Counted from the stretch's first letter, positions 26,933 through 35,962 are shown. The stretch is 64,000 nt of DNA from DATBVX01 sp963695985 (GCA_963695985.1 CAVOIC010000011.1:1-64000); one strand, 5' to 3'. Numbers and translations: made by a program. Notes: generated from the sequence alone by a model not told the origin.

Positions 26933-27864
26933 GCGGCCGCTCCGGCCTGGGCCGTTGGATTGAGGAGCGGAAAACCGAGTGCCTCGCGGCTTGCGAGGTA
27001 GGCCTGGGCTACACCCTGAGCGAGTTTGCGAACGCGCAGGATGTAATGCTGGCGTTCGGTAACGGAAATAGCGCGCCGTGCATCCAGGAGGTTGAAGGTA
27101 TGGGATGCCTTCAACACCTGCTCATATGCCGGCAACGCCAGCTTCACGTCGAGCAGTGCCTGGCACATGCGCTCACGCGCATCAAACTCCTGCAACAACC
27201 AGCCGACGTCGGCGTGCTCGAAATTGTAGGCAGACTGTTCCGCCTCGTTCTGGTGAAACACGTCGCGATACGTCACGCGTCCCAACGGACCGTCCGTCCA
27301 CAGGATGTCGAAGATGCTGTCGACGCCCTGCAGATACATCGCGAGGCGTTCGAGCCCGTAGGTGATCTCGCCGGTCACAGGTTTGCAGTCGAGTCCGCCG
27401 GCCTGCTGGAAGTAGGTGAACTGAGTGATCTCCATTCCATTCAGCCACACTTCCCAGCCGAGTCCCCACGCACCCAACGTCGGAGATTCCCAGTTGTCCT
27501 CAACAAACCGGATGTCGTGTACCAGCGGGTCGATTCCGAGCGCGCGCACGGAACCCAGATAGCGATCGAGGATATCGAGCGGCGAAGGTTTGATGACGAC
27601 CTGGAACTGGTAGTAGTGCTGCAGGCGGAACGGATTCTCGCCGTAGCGCCCATCGGCTGGACGACGACTCGGCTGCACGTACGCCGCACTCCACGGTTCT
27701 GGTCCCAGCGCTCGCAGAAAAGTGCCCGTGTGAAATGTGCCAGCCCCCATCTCCATGTCGTACGGCTGCAGGATCACGCAGCCCTGCTCGGACCAGTAGC
27801 GCTGCAGCGCAAAAATCAGATCCTGGAAGGTTGTCGGAGGGGCTGTTTGGATCCGTGCTGGCAT
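26929..27864 (-). CDS. glyQ: Glycyl-tRNA synthetase alpha subunit
   Basis: The 311-residue catalytic subunit, a class II synthetase that forms glycyl-adenylate. It begins near TFQDLIFALQRYWSEQGCVI and has the motif-2 and motif-3 regions (MEMGAGTFHTGTFLRALGPE, then EITYGLERLAMYL). The length matches the family. It diverges from glnA across about 370 bases and is coupled to glyS by an ATGA overlap. Confidence 0.97.
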   Translation of the reverse strand: MPARIQTAPPTTFQDLIFALQRYWSEQGCVILQPYDMEMGAGTFHTGTFLRALGPEPWSAAYVQPSRRPADGRYGENPFRLQHYYQFQVVIKPSPLDILDRYLGSVRALGIDPLVHDIRFVEDNWESPTLGAWGLGWEVWLNGMEITQFTYFQQAGGLDCKPVTGEITYGLERLAMYLQGVDSIFDILWTDGPLGRVTYRDVFHQNEAEQSAYNFEHADVGWLLQEFDARERMCQALLDVKLALPAYEQVLKASHTFNLLDARRAISVTERQHYILRVRKLAQGVAQAYLASREALGFPLLNPTAQAGAAA

Positions 27865-28019
27865 AGGATTCCGGTAAAGGGAGGCTGAGGCAGGTCATTG
27901 ATCGAAAAGGCCGGGAGTATAGCGGCTCAGCATTCTCATGGCATTCGGGTCACAGCAATGCCCTGTAGTGGTGCGCCGCTAGGGCACGCCTCCGATTTGC
28001 CACTTAAGAGCATTCCATC

Positions 28020-28034
28020 GCGCATAAATGGTGC
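28020..28034. promoter_or_regulatory. NtrC enhancer site (distal)
   Basis: GCGCATAAATGGTGC resembles the NtrC palindrome GCACCA-N3-TGGTGC, with a perfect right half and a weaker left half. Its centre is 32 bp from the stronger proximal site, the same spacing as the two main NtrC sites of E. coli glnA. Confidence 0.55.
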
Positions 28035-28051
28035 ATATTTGAGAATCATAT

Positions 28052-28066
28052 GCACTATCATGGCGC
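28052..28066. promoter_or_regulatory. NtrC enhancer site (proximal)
   Basis: GCACTATCATGGCGC matches GCACYA-N3-TGGTGC with one mismatch. It is centred about 95 bases upstream of the predicted sigma-54 transcript start of glnA and is the better of two sites. Confidence 0.7.
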
Positions 28067-28128
28067 GCTAACCCGCCCATTGCATCATCGCCGGCACGTA
28101 AGCAACTGAATTCCTGAGCCTGTGCGTG

Positions 28129-28144
28129 TGGCATAAGACCTGCA
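28129..28144 (+). promoter_or_regulatory. Sigma-54 promoter of glnA
   Basis: TGGCATAAGACCTGCA has the -24 GG and -12 GC doublets at the required spacing and matches TGGCAC-N5-TTGCA with a mismatch in each block. Together with the two upstream NtrC sites, it predicts glnA induction under nitrogen limitation by the NtrB/NtrC pair encoded just downstream. Confidence 0.7.
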
Positions 28145-28235
28145 ATCTGCGGGGACTCATCCAATGTACTTCCGTCCGCAGGCGAATCGGACGGCAGGCC
28201 AATACGTTTCGCCACATTCCGAGGAGCTCGAGGCC

Positions 28236-29645
28236 ATGACCCCCGCCGAAGTGCTGAACCTGATGAAAGAGAAGGAAGTGAAGTTCGTAGATCTGCGCTT
28301 CACCGATACACGCGGCAAGGAGCAACACGTCAGTGTGCCCTCGCGTGTCGTTGACGAAGACTTCTTCACCGACGGCAAGATGTTCGACGGTTCCTCAATC
28401 GCCGGTTGGAAGGGCATCAACGAGTCCGACATGATCCTGATGCCGGACGCTGCCAGCGCGGTAATCGATCCATTCTTCGAAGAGAGCACGCTGCTCTTGC
28501 GCTGCGATGTCGTCGAGCCGACGACGATGCAGGGTTACGATCGCTGCCCGCGTTCGCTGGCAAAGCGCGCCGAGGCGTACCTGAAGTCGACCGGAATCGC
28601 CGACGGCGCGCTGTTCGGGCCGGAGAACGAGTTCTTCATCTTCGATGCCGTGCGCATGGGTTCGGGCTTGAGTGGCTGCTTCTACGAGATCGACTCCGTT
28701 GAAGCCGCGTGGAGTTCGGGCAAGACGTATGAGGATGGCAACAAGGGCCATCGGCCGGGAGTGAAGGGCGGCTACTTCCCGGTACCGCCGGTCGATTCTC
28801 AGCAGGACATCCGTTCTGCAATGTGCCTCGCTCTCGAAGAGCTGGGTCTCAAGGTCGAAGTCCATCACCACGAGGTTGCCACGGCCGGCCAGGGCGAGAT
28901 CAACGTCTCGGCTAACACGCTCACGCGCAAGGCCGACGAGGTGCAGATTCTCAAGTACGCCCTGCAGAACGTTGCTGCCAGCTACGGCAAGACCCTGACG
29001 TTCATGCCCAAGCCGATCGTCGGCGACAACGGCAATGGCATGCACGTGCACCAATCGCTGCAGAAGGCCGGGAAGGCGCTGTTCGCCGGCGACAAGTACG
29101 GTGGTCTCTCGGACGTCGCGCTGTATTACATCGGCGGCATCATCAAGCACGCGAAGGCCCTCAACGCCTTCACAAACTCGAGCACCAACAGTTACAAGCG
29201 CCTCGTGCCCGGTTTCGAAGCGCCGGTGATGCTGGCGTATTCGGCACGCAATCGCTCGGCCTCGATCCGCATCCCTTGGGTGGCAAATCCAAAGGGACGA
29301 CGTATCGAAGTGCGCTTCCCGGATTCGACCGCGAATCCGTATCTGGCATTCGCCGCGATGCTGATGGCCGGCATCGACGGCATCCAGAACAAGATTCACC
29401 CCGGTGAGGCCGCGGACAAAGACCTGTACGACCTCGAGCCCGAGGAGGCCAAGCACATTCCCGAGGTGTGCTACTCCCTCGAGCAGGCGCTGGAGGCACT
29501 CGACAAGGATCGCGCCTTCCTCAAGGCGGGCGGCGTGTTCACCGACGATGTCATCGATGCGTACATCGGTTTGAAGATGCAGGAAGTCACGCGTGTGCGC
29601 ATGACGACGCATCCGGTGGAGTTGGAGCTGTACTACAGCGTTTAG
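28236..29645 (+). CDS. glnA: Glutamine synthetase type I
   Basis: Makes glutamine from glutamate, ammonia and ATP as a dodecamer. The ATG at 28236 gives 469 residues starting TPAEVLNLMKEKEVKFVDLR, matching the E. coli protein; the longer reading from 28164 adds no conserved sequence. The metal and substrate regions FGPENEFFIFD, NGNGMHVHQS and the flap FTNSSTNSYKRLVPGFEAP are present. The adenylylation Tyr is in the LYDLEPEE segment, so activity should be controlled by adenylylation. It has a sigma-54/NtrC control region, and ntrB and ntrC follow in the same orientation. Confidence 0.98.
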   Translation: MTPAEVLNLMKEKEVKFVDLRFTDTRGKEQHVSVPSRVVDEDFFTDGKMFDGSSIAGWKGINESDMILMPDAASAVIDPFFEESTLLLRCDVVEPTTMQGYDRCPRSLAKRAEAYLKSTGIADGALFGPENEFFIFDAVRMGSGLSGCFYEIDSVEAAWSSGKTYEDGNKGHRPGVKGGYFPVPPVDSQQDIRSAMCLALEELGLKVEVHHHEVATAGQGEINVSANTLTRKADEVQILKYALQNVAASYGKTLTFMPKPIVGDNGNGMHVHQSLQKAGKALFAGDKYGGLSDVALYYIGGIIKHAKALNAFTNSSTNSYKRLVPGFEAPVMLAYSARNRSASIRIPWVANPKGRRIEVRFPDSTANPYLAFAAMLMAGIDGIQNKIHPGEAADKDLYDLEPEEAKHIPEVCYSLEQALEALDKDRAFLKAGGVFTDDVIDAYIGLKMQEVTRVRMTTHPVELELYYSV

Positions 29646-29680
29646 GTGTACCACGCCCTCGGGAGTCGCTGCAGCAATGC

Positions 29681-29713
29681 CGGTGACGGTGATTAACGTG
29701 ATCACCGTCACCG
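29681..29713 (+). terminator. Perfect inverted repeat downstream of glnA
   Basis: A 13-bp perfect stem (CGGTGACGGTGAT and its complement at 29701-29713) around a 7-base loop lies 36 bases after the glnA stop. The T-run GGTTTTTG is about 12 bases further on, so it is an imperfect intrinsic terminator. It could also act as an attenuator or RNA-stabilising hairpin that lets glnA be made in excess over ntrBC. Confidence 0.6.
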
Positions 29714-29767
29714 AGTTCTCAGGTTGGTTTTTGTCTGCTTTGGAAGATAGGGCTATGCTCTGGCCCC

Positions 29768-30316
29768 ATGCGTGTCAGCCTCATCGTGATGGGTGTGTTG
29801 CTCGCCGCGAGCGCCTCAGCCACGACCTACAAGTGGGTGGACAAGGACGGGGTTACCCACTACTCCGACCGGCCGGCGCCGGGCGCGGAAGTCGTCGATC
29901 TACAGTCGGCGCAGACTTTCACGCCTTCGGCTCCCAGGCCCAGCAGCGGCCGCGGGCAGCCGCGCGCCTCCGACACCGATCGGGAATTCCACTACACCAA
30001 GCTCGACCTGTGGAAGCCGGAGAACGAAGAAACGTTTCAGAATGCCGGCAACAGCATCACCGCGCGGCTCAGACTCGAGCCGGACCTGCAGCCTGGACAT
30101 TCGATCTGGCTCTACCTCGATGGCAAGCGCGTCGACGGCCTGCCGGGGGCCGGCGACACGTTTTCGCTCAACGACGTGTTTCGCGGTACCCATACTCTGG
30201 TGGCGGTGGTCACCGATCAGAGCGGCAAACAGTTGGTCACCAGCCAGACAGTGACGTTCTACATGCACCAGGCTTCTTTACTGGCGCCAAATCGACCACG
30301 CCCGACGCCGCACTGA
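29768..30316 (+). CDS. DUF4124-domain exported protein
   Basis: A 182-residue protein with a cleavable signal peptide (MRVSLIVMGVLLAASASA) and, right after it, the DUF4124 signature TTYKWVDKDGVTHYSDRPA. The C-terminal half (HSIWLYLDGKRVDGLPG, then HTLVAVVTDQSGKQL) looks like a beta-sandwich of the kind seen in adhesion or periplasmic domains. Such proteins are often found between glnA and ntrB in this part of the Gammaproteobacteria, but their job is unknown. It may be transcribed from its own promoter past the glnA hairpin. Confidence 0.8.
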   Translation: MRVSLIVMGVLLAASASATTYKWVDKDGVTHYSDRPAPGAEVVDLQSAQTFTPSAPRPSSGRGQPRASDTDREFHYTKLDLWKPENEETFQNAGNSITARLRLEPDLQPGHSIWLYLDGKRVDGLPGAGDTFSLNDVFRGTHTLVAVVTDQSGKQLVTSQTVTFYMHQASLLAPNRPRPTPH

Positions 30317-30353
30317 TCCAACTCGCGCCAGCGCTTCCCGTCGCGGTCTGGAG

Positions 30354-31460
30354 GTGACGGGCGTGGCGAGCGAACCGCATCCGTTCCCGATTTCCGCTGT
30401 GCCGGGTGCACAGGAAATTCTCGACGCCTTGAGCACGGGAGTGCTGCTGCTCGACGGGGAGCTACGCGTGCTGGAGGCCAATTCGGCGGCCGAAAACCTG
30501 CTTGGGGTGAGCGCGCAGCATAGCCGCGGGCGCTTCCTGCGTGAGCTGTTGCGCGCGCCCGAAGAGCTGTGGCAGGTGTTGAACCGCGCCGCCGCCAACG
30601 CGGAAAGCTGCGCGCAACGCGAGGTGACACTGCAGGCCGGCGCCGCGGGCGAAGAGCGCGTCGCCGACGTCAGCGTATCGCCGCTCGACGCGGCACGACC
30701 CTCTCGACGTCTGCTGGTAGAACTCAGCGATGCAACGCAACGGCAGCGCATCAGTCGCGAGACGGCGTTGCTGGCGCAGCTCGGGGGCAGCCGCCTGATG
30801 GTTCGCCAGCTCGCGCACGAGATCAAGAACCCGCTGGGCGGGCTGCGCGGCGCTGCGCAGCTGCTGGAGCGCCAGCTACGTGATGGATCGATGCGCGAAT
30901 ACACCGAAGTGATCATCAGCGAAGCCGATCGTCTCGCAGCGCTCGTCGATTCGATGCTCGGGCCCGGTCGCGCGCCAAGGCGCGAGGACCTGAACATCCA
31001 CGAATTGTGCGAGCACGTCTATCACCTGATGCGCAGCGAGGCTCACAGCAGCGTGCTGATCGAGCGTGACTACGATCCGAGCCTGCCGGGCAGTGATCTC
31101 GATCGGCACCTGATCATCCAGGCCATGCTCAATCTGGGTCGCAACGCACTGCAGGCAGTCGGCACGCGCGGTCGCATCGTGCTGCGCACGCGCGCGCTTA
31201 CCAATCAGAACATCGGCTCGGCTCGCCACCGGCTGGTGGCGAGCATCCAGTTCGAGGACGACGGTCCAGGCGTCCCACCGCAGATACGCGACACCCTGTT
31301 CTACCCCCTCGTCACCGGCCGGCAGGACGGAACCGGTCTCGGCCTCGCTGTCGCCCAGGATCTAGTCATCCGGCACGGCGGGCTCATCGAGTTCGAGAGC
31401 GTGCCCGGGCACACCGTGTTCACAATCCTGCTCCCCATCGAGAATGAGAATGGCCACTAG
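30354..31460 (+). CDS. ntrB: Nitrogen regulation sensor kinase NtrB (GlnL)
   Basis: The cytoplasmic histidine kinase that phosphorylates NtrC when nitrogen is short. It has an N-terminal PAS domain (EILDALSTGVLLLDGELRV), a HisKA segment with the phosphorylated His at residue 155 (RQLAHEIKNPLGG), and a C-terminal ATPase domain with the N box (MLNLGRNALQAV), GPGVPPQIRD and GTGLGLAVAQ. No membrane helices are seen, as expected for NtrB. The GTG at 30354 follows a GGAG box. Its last codons overlap the start of ntrC by 17 bases. Confidence 0.95.
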   Translation: MTGVASEPHPFPISAVPGAQEILDALSTGVLLLDGELRVLEANSAAENLLGVSAQHSRGRFLRELLRAPEELWQVLNRAAANAESCAQREVTLQAGAAGEERVADVSVSPLDAARPSRRLLVELSDATQRQRISRETALLAQLGGSRLMVRQLAHEIKNPLGGLRGAAQLLERQLRDGSMREYTEVIISEADRLAALVDSMLGPGRAPRREDLNIHELCEHVYHLMRSEAHSSVLIERDYDPSLPGSDLDRHLIIQAMLNLGRNALQAVGTRGRIVLRTRALTNQNIGSARHRLVASIQFEDDGPGVPPQIRDTLFYPLVTGRQDGTGLGLAVAQDLVIRHGGLIEFESVPGHTVFTILLPIENENGH

Positions 31461-32847
31461 ACCACTGCATGTCTGGCTCGTCGATGATGACGCCTCCATC
31501 CGCTGGGTGCTGGAGCGGGCCTTGAAGCAGAGCGGGATGCTGCCCAAGACCTTCGAACAGGCGAACACGGCGCTCGAGGCGCTGCGTGTCGAATCGCCCG
31601 ACGTGCTGATCACCGACATCCGCATGCCCGGCAGCAGCGGCCTGGAGCTGCTGCAGGAGATCCACGAATCGCGGCCGCAGCTGCCGGTCATAGTCATGAC
31701 GGCCCATTCGGACCTCGACAGCGCAGTCGCGGCGTATCGTGGCGGCGCGTTCGAATACCTGCCCAAGCCTTTCGACATCGATCACGCCCTAGATCTGGTG
31801 CGTCGCGCGGCCCATCAGAGCGCCGCGGCTGCTGTCGAGAGCGAGCCGCAGGCAATACCGGAGATTCTGGGACAGGCGCCAGCGATGCAGCAGGTGTTCC
31901 GCGCCATAGGGCGCCTGTCGCGTTCGAGCATGACGGTGCTCATTACCGGCGAGTCCGGCACGGGCAAGGAGCTGGTGGCGCGCGCGCTGCATCGACACAG
32001 CCCGCGCGCCGACCAGCCCTTTATCGCACTCAACACCTCGGCATTCACTGCGGACCTGCTGGAATCAGAATTGTTCGGGCATGAACGCGGCGCGTTTACC
32101 GGTGCCGACAGCCAGCGCCGCGGGCGCTTCGAGCAGGCCGATGCCGGGACGCTGTTCCTCGACGAAATCGGCGACATGTCACCGGCGCTGCAGACACGCC
32201 TGCTGCGGGTGCTGGCGGAGGGCGAGTTCTATCGCGTGGGCGGCCAGACGCCCATCAAGGTCGATGTGCGGGTGATCGCAGCGACACATCAGAACCTCGA
32301 GGCGCGCGTCGCGAGCGGCGGCTTTCGCGAGGATCTGCTGCATCGGCTCAATGTCATCCGCGTTGAGATCCCGCCATTGCGGGCACGACGTGAGGATATT
32401 CCGGATCTGCTGCGCCACTATCTAGCCCAGGCCGCGCGCGAGCTGGGCGTGGAATCCAAGACGCTGACGCCCGCTGCCGAGCAGCTGTTGCTCGCCAGTG
32501 ACTGGCCCGGCAACGTCCGTCAGCTCGTCAACGCATGCCGACGGCTCACCGTGCTCGCGGCTGGGCGTGAAATCAAGGCGAGCGACATTCCCGCCGATCT
32601 AGGCGGCAGCACCCATGACTCCGGCGCCGCCAACGATTGGACGCAGCTGCTGGCCGGCTGGGCTCAACGACAGCTGGACGCGGGCTCCCGCCGCCTGCTC
32701 GATGCCGCGCTCCCGGAATTCGAGCGCGTGCTGATTCGCACCGCACTGGCGCGTGCCGGCGGACGGCGGCAGGACGCGGCCAAGCTCCTGGGCTGGGGCC
32801 GCAACACGCTCACCCGCAAGATGCGGGAGCTCAACCTGGATGAGTAG
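31444..32847 (+). CDS. ntrC: Nitrogen regulation response regulator NtrC (GlnG)
   Basis: A sigma-54 activator of 467 residues. The receiver domain carries the phospho-accepting Asp near residue 58 (LITDIRMPGSSG). The AAA+ domain has Walker A (ITGESGTGKELVARALH), the sigma-54-contacting GAFTGA loop (HERGAFTGAD) and Walker B (LFLDEIGDM). The Fis-type helix-turn-helix ends the protein (AAKLLGWGRNTLTRKMREL). Predicted targets in the window are the two sites upstream of glnA. An ATG at 31450 is an alternative start. Confidence 0.96.
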   Translation: MRMATRPLHVWLVDDDASIRWVLERALKQSGMLPKTFEQANTALEALRVESPDVLITDIRMPGSSGLELLQEIHESRPQLPVIVMTAHSDLDSAVAAYRGGAFEYLPKPFDIDHALDLVRRAAHQSAAAAVESEPQAIPEILGQAPAMQQVFRAIGRLSRSSMTVLITGESGTGKELVARALHRHSPRADQPFIALNTSAFTADLLESELFGHERGAFTGADSQRRGRFEQADAGTLFLDEIGDMSPALQTRLLRVLAEGEFYRVGGQTPIKVDVRVIAATHQNLEARVASGGFREDLLHRLNVIRVEIPPLRARREDIPDLLRHYLAQAARELGVESKTLTPAAEQLLLASDWPGNVRQLVNACRRLTVLAAGREIKASDIPADLGGSTHDSGAANDWTQLLAGWAQRQLDAGSRRLLDAALPEFERVLIRTALARAGGRRQDAAKLLGWGRNTLTRKMRELNLDE

Positions 32848-33307
32848 TCCCGCGCGCGTGAGGATCGAGCCAGCCTCGCCGCGCCTGCCTGAAGCGCGCG
32901 AACTCATCGCGGAACTCGACGCCTTTCTCGGCGCCTTGTATCCGCCGGAGCGCAACTACCTGCTCGATGTCGAGTCGCTGTGCAGCCCCGAGATCACGTT
33001 CTTCCTCGCACGCTGCGACGGCGCTCCAGCGGGCTGCGGAGCCGTGCGCCGCCTGGATGCGGCAGCGGCGGAGATCAAGCGCATGTACGTCCGCCCGCAG
33101 TATCGCGGCCACGGCCTCGGCCGCGCCGTATTGCTGGCGCTGGAAGAGCAGGCACGCCGCTTGGGCGTGAGCGTGGTGCTGCTCGAGACCGGGACCGGCC
33201 AGCCCGAAGCGCTCGCCCTGTACGAGCGCCAGGGTTACCGGCGTCGCGCAAGCTACGGCGAATATCGCGATGAGCCCACCAGCGTGTTCATGGAGAAACT
33301 CATCTGA
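32840..33307 (+). CDS. GNAT-family N-acetyltransferase
   Basis: A 155-residue acetyl-CoA-dependent acyltransferase of unknown substrate. The GNAT core is clear: the beta-4 strand EIKRMYVRPQYRGHGLG, with the pyrophosphate-binding R/Q-x-x-G-x-G/A loop as YRGHGLGRAVL, then VVLLETGTGQPEALALYERQGY. The ATG at 32840 overlaps the last codons of ntrC by eight bases, so the gene is read with ntrBC; whether it has a nitrogen-related role is not shown by the sequence. Confidence 0.88.
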   Translation: MSSPARVRIEPASPRLPEARELIAELDAFLGALYPPERNYLLDVESLCSPEITFFLARCDGAPAGCGAVRRLDAAAAEIKRMYVRPQYRGHGLGRAVLLALEEQARRLGVSVVLLETGTGQPEALALYERQGYRRRASYGEYRDEPTSVFMEKLI

Positions 33308-33373
33308 GTCGCGGGGCTCAGCCTCCGCCCCGCTATAATCGCCTCTCCTTGCCGCTGGCGTACGTTGCAGTTC

Positions 33374-34462
33374 ATGAACGAGCTCAAGCAACTCCTGGAA
33401 CTGCAATTGCTCGGCAACTCAGCGTGGCAGTGGGGCCTCGCGCTCCTCGTGTTGCTGCTGACCTTCACTGTGCTGCCCCTGCTCGGGCGCTACATCAGCG
33501 CGCTGAGCCGGCGTCGACCCGCGGGCGCGGCGCACACTGTGCTCGATGTGTTTGCTCTGCTGGTTCGACATACGACGAGCCTGTTCCTGTGGAGCGTCGT
33601 TGCATGGTCGGCGGGGCTGATCCTGATTTTGCCGCCGCGCCTCGATCGGGTGCTCGGCTATGCCACCACGATCATGTTGTGGATTCAGGTCGGAATCTGG
33701 GTCACCGCCACTGCCGGGTACTTCATCGAGCGCCGCGAAGACAGGACTTCGGATCCGAGCGAGTCGGTGTCGCTCACGATCGTCCAGTTCGTCGTCCGGT
33801 TGGCGATCTGGTCGCTCGTGCTGCTGGTGGCACTCGACAACCTCGGCGTAAACATCACCGCCCTGATTACGGGGCTGGGCATCGGCGGCATTGCAGTTGC
33901 GCTGGCAGTGCAGACGGTGCTGCGCGACCTGCTGGCATCGCTGTCCATCGCCTTCGACAAGCCGTTTGCCGTCGGCGACGTCCTCGCCATCGACCAGGAC
34001 ACCGGGCGTGTCGAGCAGATCGGAATCAGCAACACCCGGCTGCGGAGCCTGAGCGGCGAGCAGCTCATCATCTCGAACGCGGATCTGCTCAGCTCACGGG
34101 TGCACAACTTCGGCCGCATGTACGAGCGGCGGGTGGTGTTTAAGATCGGCATCGCGTACGAGACACCGCGCGAGAAGCTCAAGCGCATTCCGGGCATCAT
34201 CGAAGCGGCGGTACGCGCGCAGGAGAAGACCCGCTTCGAACGCAGTCATTTCACCGCTTTCGGCGACTCAGCGCTGACGTTCGAAACGGTGTACTTCGTG
34301 CTCGGTGCCGACTACATGCTCTACGCCGACATCCAGCAGGCGATCAACTTCCGACTGCACGAGGAGCTCGAAGCTCTCGGCGTGCAATTCGCGTATCCCA
34401 CGCCACGCCTGCTGCTCGAGAGGGGAGCCATTGCGGCCGCTCCCCGCTCCGGCAGCGGCTGA
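33374..34462 (+). CDS. MscS-family mechanosensitive ion channel
   Basis: An inner-membrane channel of about 362 residues that opens on hypo-osmotic shock or acts as a related small-conductance channel. Four hydrophobic helices occupy roughly residues 15-190; the pore-lining helix is GIGGIAVALAVQTVLRDLLAS, with the Gly/Ala pattern of MscS TM3. A beta domain (GDVLAIDQDTGRVEQIGIS) and a C-terminal cage domain follow. I prefer the ATG at 33374 over a TTG at 33365. It converges with pyrD. Confidence 0.88.
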   Translation: MNELKQLLELQLLGNSAWQWGLALLVLLLTFTVLPLLGRYISALSRRRPAGAAHTVLDVFALLVRHTTSLFLWSVVAWSAGLILILPPRLDRVLGYATTIMLWIQVGIWVTATAGYFIERREDRTSDPSESVSLTIVQFVVRLAIWSLVLLVALDNLGVNITALITGLGIGGIAVALAVQTVLRDLLASLSIAFDKPFAVGDVLAIDQDTGRVEQIGISNTRLRSLSGEQLIISNADLLSSRVHNFGRMYERRVVFKIGIAYETPREKLKRIPGIIEAAVRAQEKTRFERSHFTAFGDSALTFETVYFVLGADYMLYADIQQAINFRLHEELEALGVQFAYPTPRLLLERGAIAAAPRSGSG

Positions 34463-34506
34463 AAGGGCGCGCCTGATCCCGACGTATCGACCGCTGTGAG
34501 AGAGAG

Positions 34507-35487
34507 TCAGCCTGCCAGCGGTATGTCCTGCGTGTCTTTGCGGGTGCGCAGCGAACCCACCAGGTCACGCACATGCCTGAGGCCATGTTCCCTGAGGTAG
34601 GCGGCTATGCCGCTGTTGATCTTGGGGCAGATCAGCGGGTCGTAAAACAACGCCGTACCGACGCCGATCGCCGTGGCGCCCGCGATCATGAACTCGATGG
34701 CATCGGTGGCGCTGGCGATGCCACCCTGCCCGATGATGGGAATGCGCAGCGGCCCGGCGACATCGTAGACCTGGTGCACTTTCAGCAGCGCAATCGGCTT
34801 GATCGCCGGACCGGACAGACCACCCTGGATGTTGCCGATGACCGGCCTGCGCGTGCGCACATCGATCGCCATGCCCATGATGGTGTTGATGACAGCCAGG
34901 GCATCGCTTCCGGCCTCGATGCAGCGGCGCGCGTTTTCACGGATGTCGGTCTGGTTTGGCGAGAGCTTGGTAATGAGCGGTTTGCGCGTGACCTTGCGGC
35001 ACGCCTCGACCACACGCGCTGACATTTCCGGATAGTTGCCGAACGCAACGCCGCCCTCCTTGACGTTGGGACAGGAGATATTGATTTCGATCGCATCGAT
35101 GCGCGAGTCGTCGAAGCGGCGCGTGACTTCGACGTACTCGTCGATCGTTGAGCCCGATACGTTGGCAATGAAGCGCGTCTCCGCAAAATCCAGCTGCGGC
35201 AAGATGCGGCGCACGACGTGATCGGCGCCGGGATTTTGCAGGCCGATGGCGTTGAGCATCCCCATGGGCGTCTCGTACACGCGGTGCGGCGGGTTGCCGA
35301 GCCGCGCGTTGAGAGTCGTGCCCTTGAGAACCACCGCGCCCACATCGCGGTTGGAGAAGCCCTCCACGCGTGTGTACTCTTCGCCGAACCCCGCGCAGCC
35401 GGAAAGCAGCACGAGCGGCGAATTGAACTTCAGGCCAAGGAAGTCCAGCGCGAGCGGCGAGGCAGGAGTTTCGGGTGCAGCCGACAT
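34507..35487 (-). CDS. pyrD: Dihydroorotate dehydrogenase, class 1-like
   Basis: Oxidises dihydroorotate to orotate in pyrimidine synthesis. The 326-residue protein has the class 1 features: the active-site Cys in INISCPNVKEGG, NTIMGMAIDVRTRRP and the flavin-binding GQGGIASATDAIEFM. It lacks the N-terminal membrane extension of the quinone-using class 2 enzyme usual in E. coli and its relatives. No pyrK (the partner of the class 1B, NAD-linked type) is adjacent. I choose the ATG at 35487, which overlaps head to head with the trmL start. A different substrate within the same family is possible. Confidence 0.85.
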   Translation of the reverse strand: MSAAPETPASPLALDFLGLKFNSPLVLLSGCAGFGEEYTRVEGFSNRDVGAVVLKGTTLNARLGNPPHRVYETPMGMLNAIGLQNPGADHVVRRILPQLDFAETRFIANVSGSTIDEYVEVTRRFDDSRIDAIEINISCPNVKEGGVAFGNYPEMSARVVEACRKVTRKPLITKLSPNQTDIRENARRCIEAGSDALAVINTIMGMAIDVRTRRPVIGNIQGGLSGPAIKPIALLKVHQVYDVAGPLRIPIIGQGGIASATDAIEFMIAGATAIGVGTALFYDPLICPKINSGIAAYLREHGLRHVRDLVGSLRTRKDTQDIPLAG

Positions 35488-35962
35488 GTTCAACGTAATT
35501 CTATTCGAGCCGGAGATTCCTCCCAACACTGGCAACATCATGCGGCTGTGTGCCAATACCGGCGCCAGCCTGCACCTGATCAGGCCGCTGGGATTCAGGC
35601 TCGATGCGCGAGAGTTGCGGCGTGCCGGGCTCGACTACCGGGACCTGGCCGCGGTCCAGCAGTACCCATCACTGGATGCATGCCTCGCGCGACTCGATGG
35701 GCGCGTGTTCGCCATCGAGACCCGCGGTGAGCACACCTATTCGGAGGCACTGTTTCAGGCGGGGGATGCCTTGCTCTTTGGCCCGGAAACCCGCGGGCTG
35801 CCCGACGCAGTGCTCAGGAGCGTCGGACGGGAGCAGACCCTGCGCATCCCGATGCGCGCCGGCAATCGCAGCCTGAATCTCTCCAACGCGGTTGCGCTGG
35901 TGCTGTACGAAGCATGGCGCCAGCTCGGATTCGCGGTGCCGGACGCCAGCCAGCCTCACTGA
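35486..35962 (+). CDS. trmL: tRNA (cytidine/uridine-2'-O)-methyltransferase TrmL
   Basis: A 158-residue SPOUT-fold enzyme that methylates the ribose of the wobble base in tRNA-Leu in E. coli. The N-terminal MFNVILFEPEIPPNTGNI and the trefoil-knot signature LLFGPETRGLP and RSLNLSNAVALVLYEAWRQLG are nearly identical to the family. The start at 35486 is fixed by this N-terminus, so it shares its start-codon bases with the divergent pyrD gene (CATG). It faces gpsA nine bases after its stop. Confidence 0.95.
   Translation: MFNVILFEPEIPPNTGNIMRLCANTGASLHLIRPLGFRLDARELRRAGLDYRDLAAVQQYPSLDACLARLDGRVFAIETRGEHTYSEALFQAGDALLFGPETRGLPDAVLRSVGREQTLRIPMRAGNRSLNLSNAVALVLYEAWRQLGFAVPDASQPH

Noticed and set aside
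28395..29711. A 438-codon ORF antisense to glnA
   Set aside because: It mirrors glnA codon bias on the other strand and has no domain; long shadows of this kind occur opposite several GC-rich genes here, including prpD (56491-57846) and the POT transporter (48051-49214).
33334..33339. TATAAT upstream of the mscS-type gene as a promoter
   Set aside because: No -35 element or extended -10 is present at the right distance, so I did not list it.
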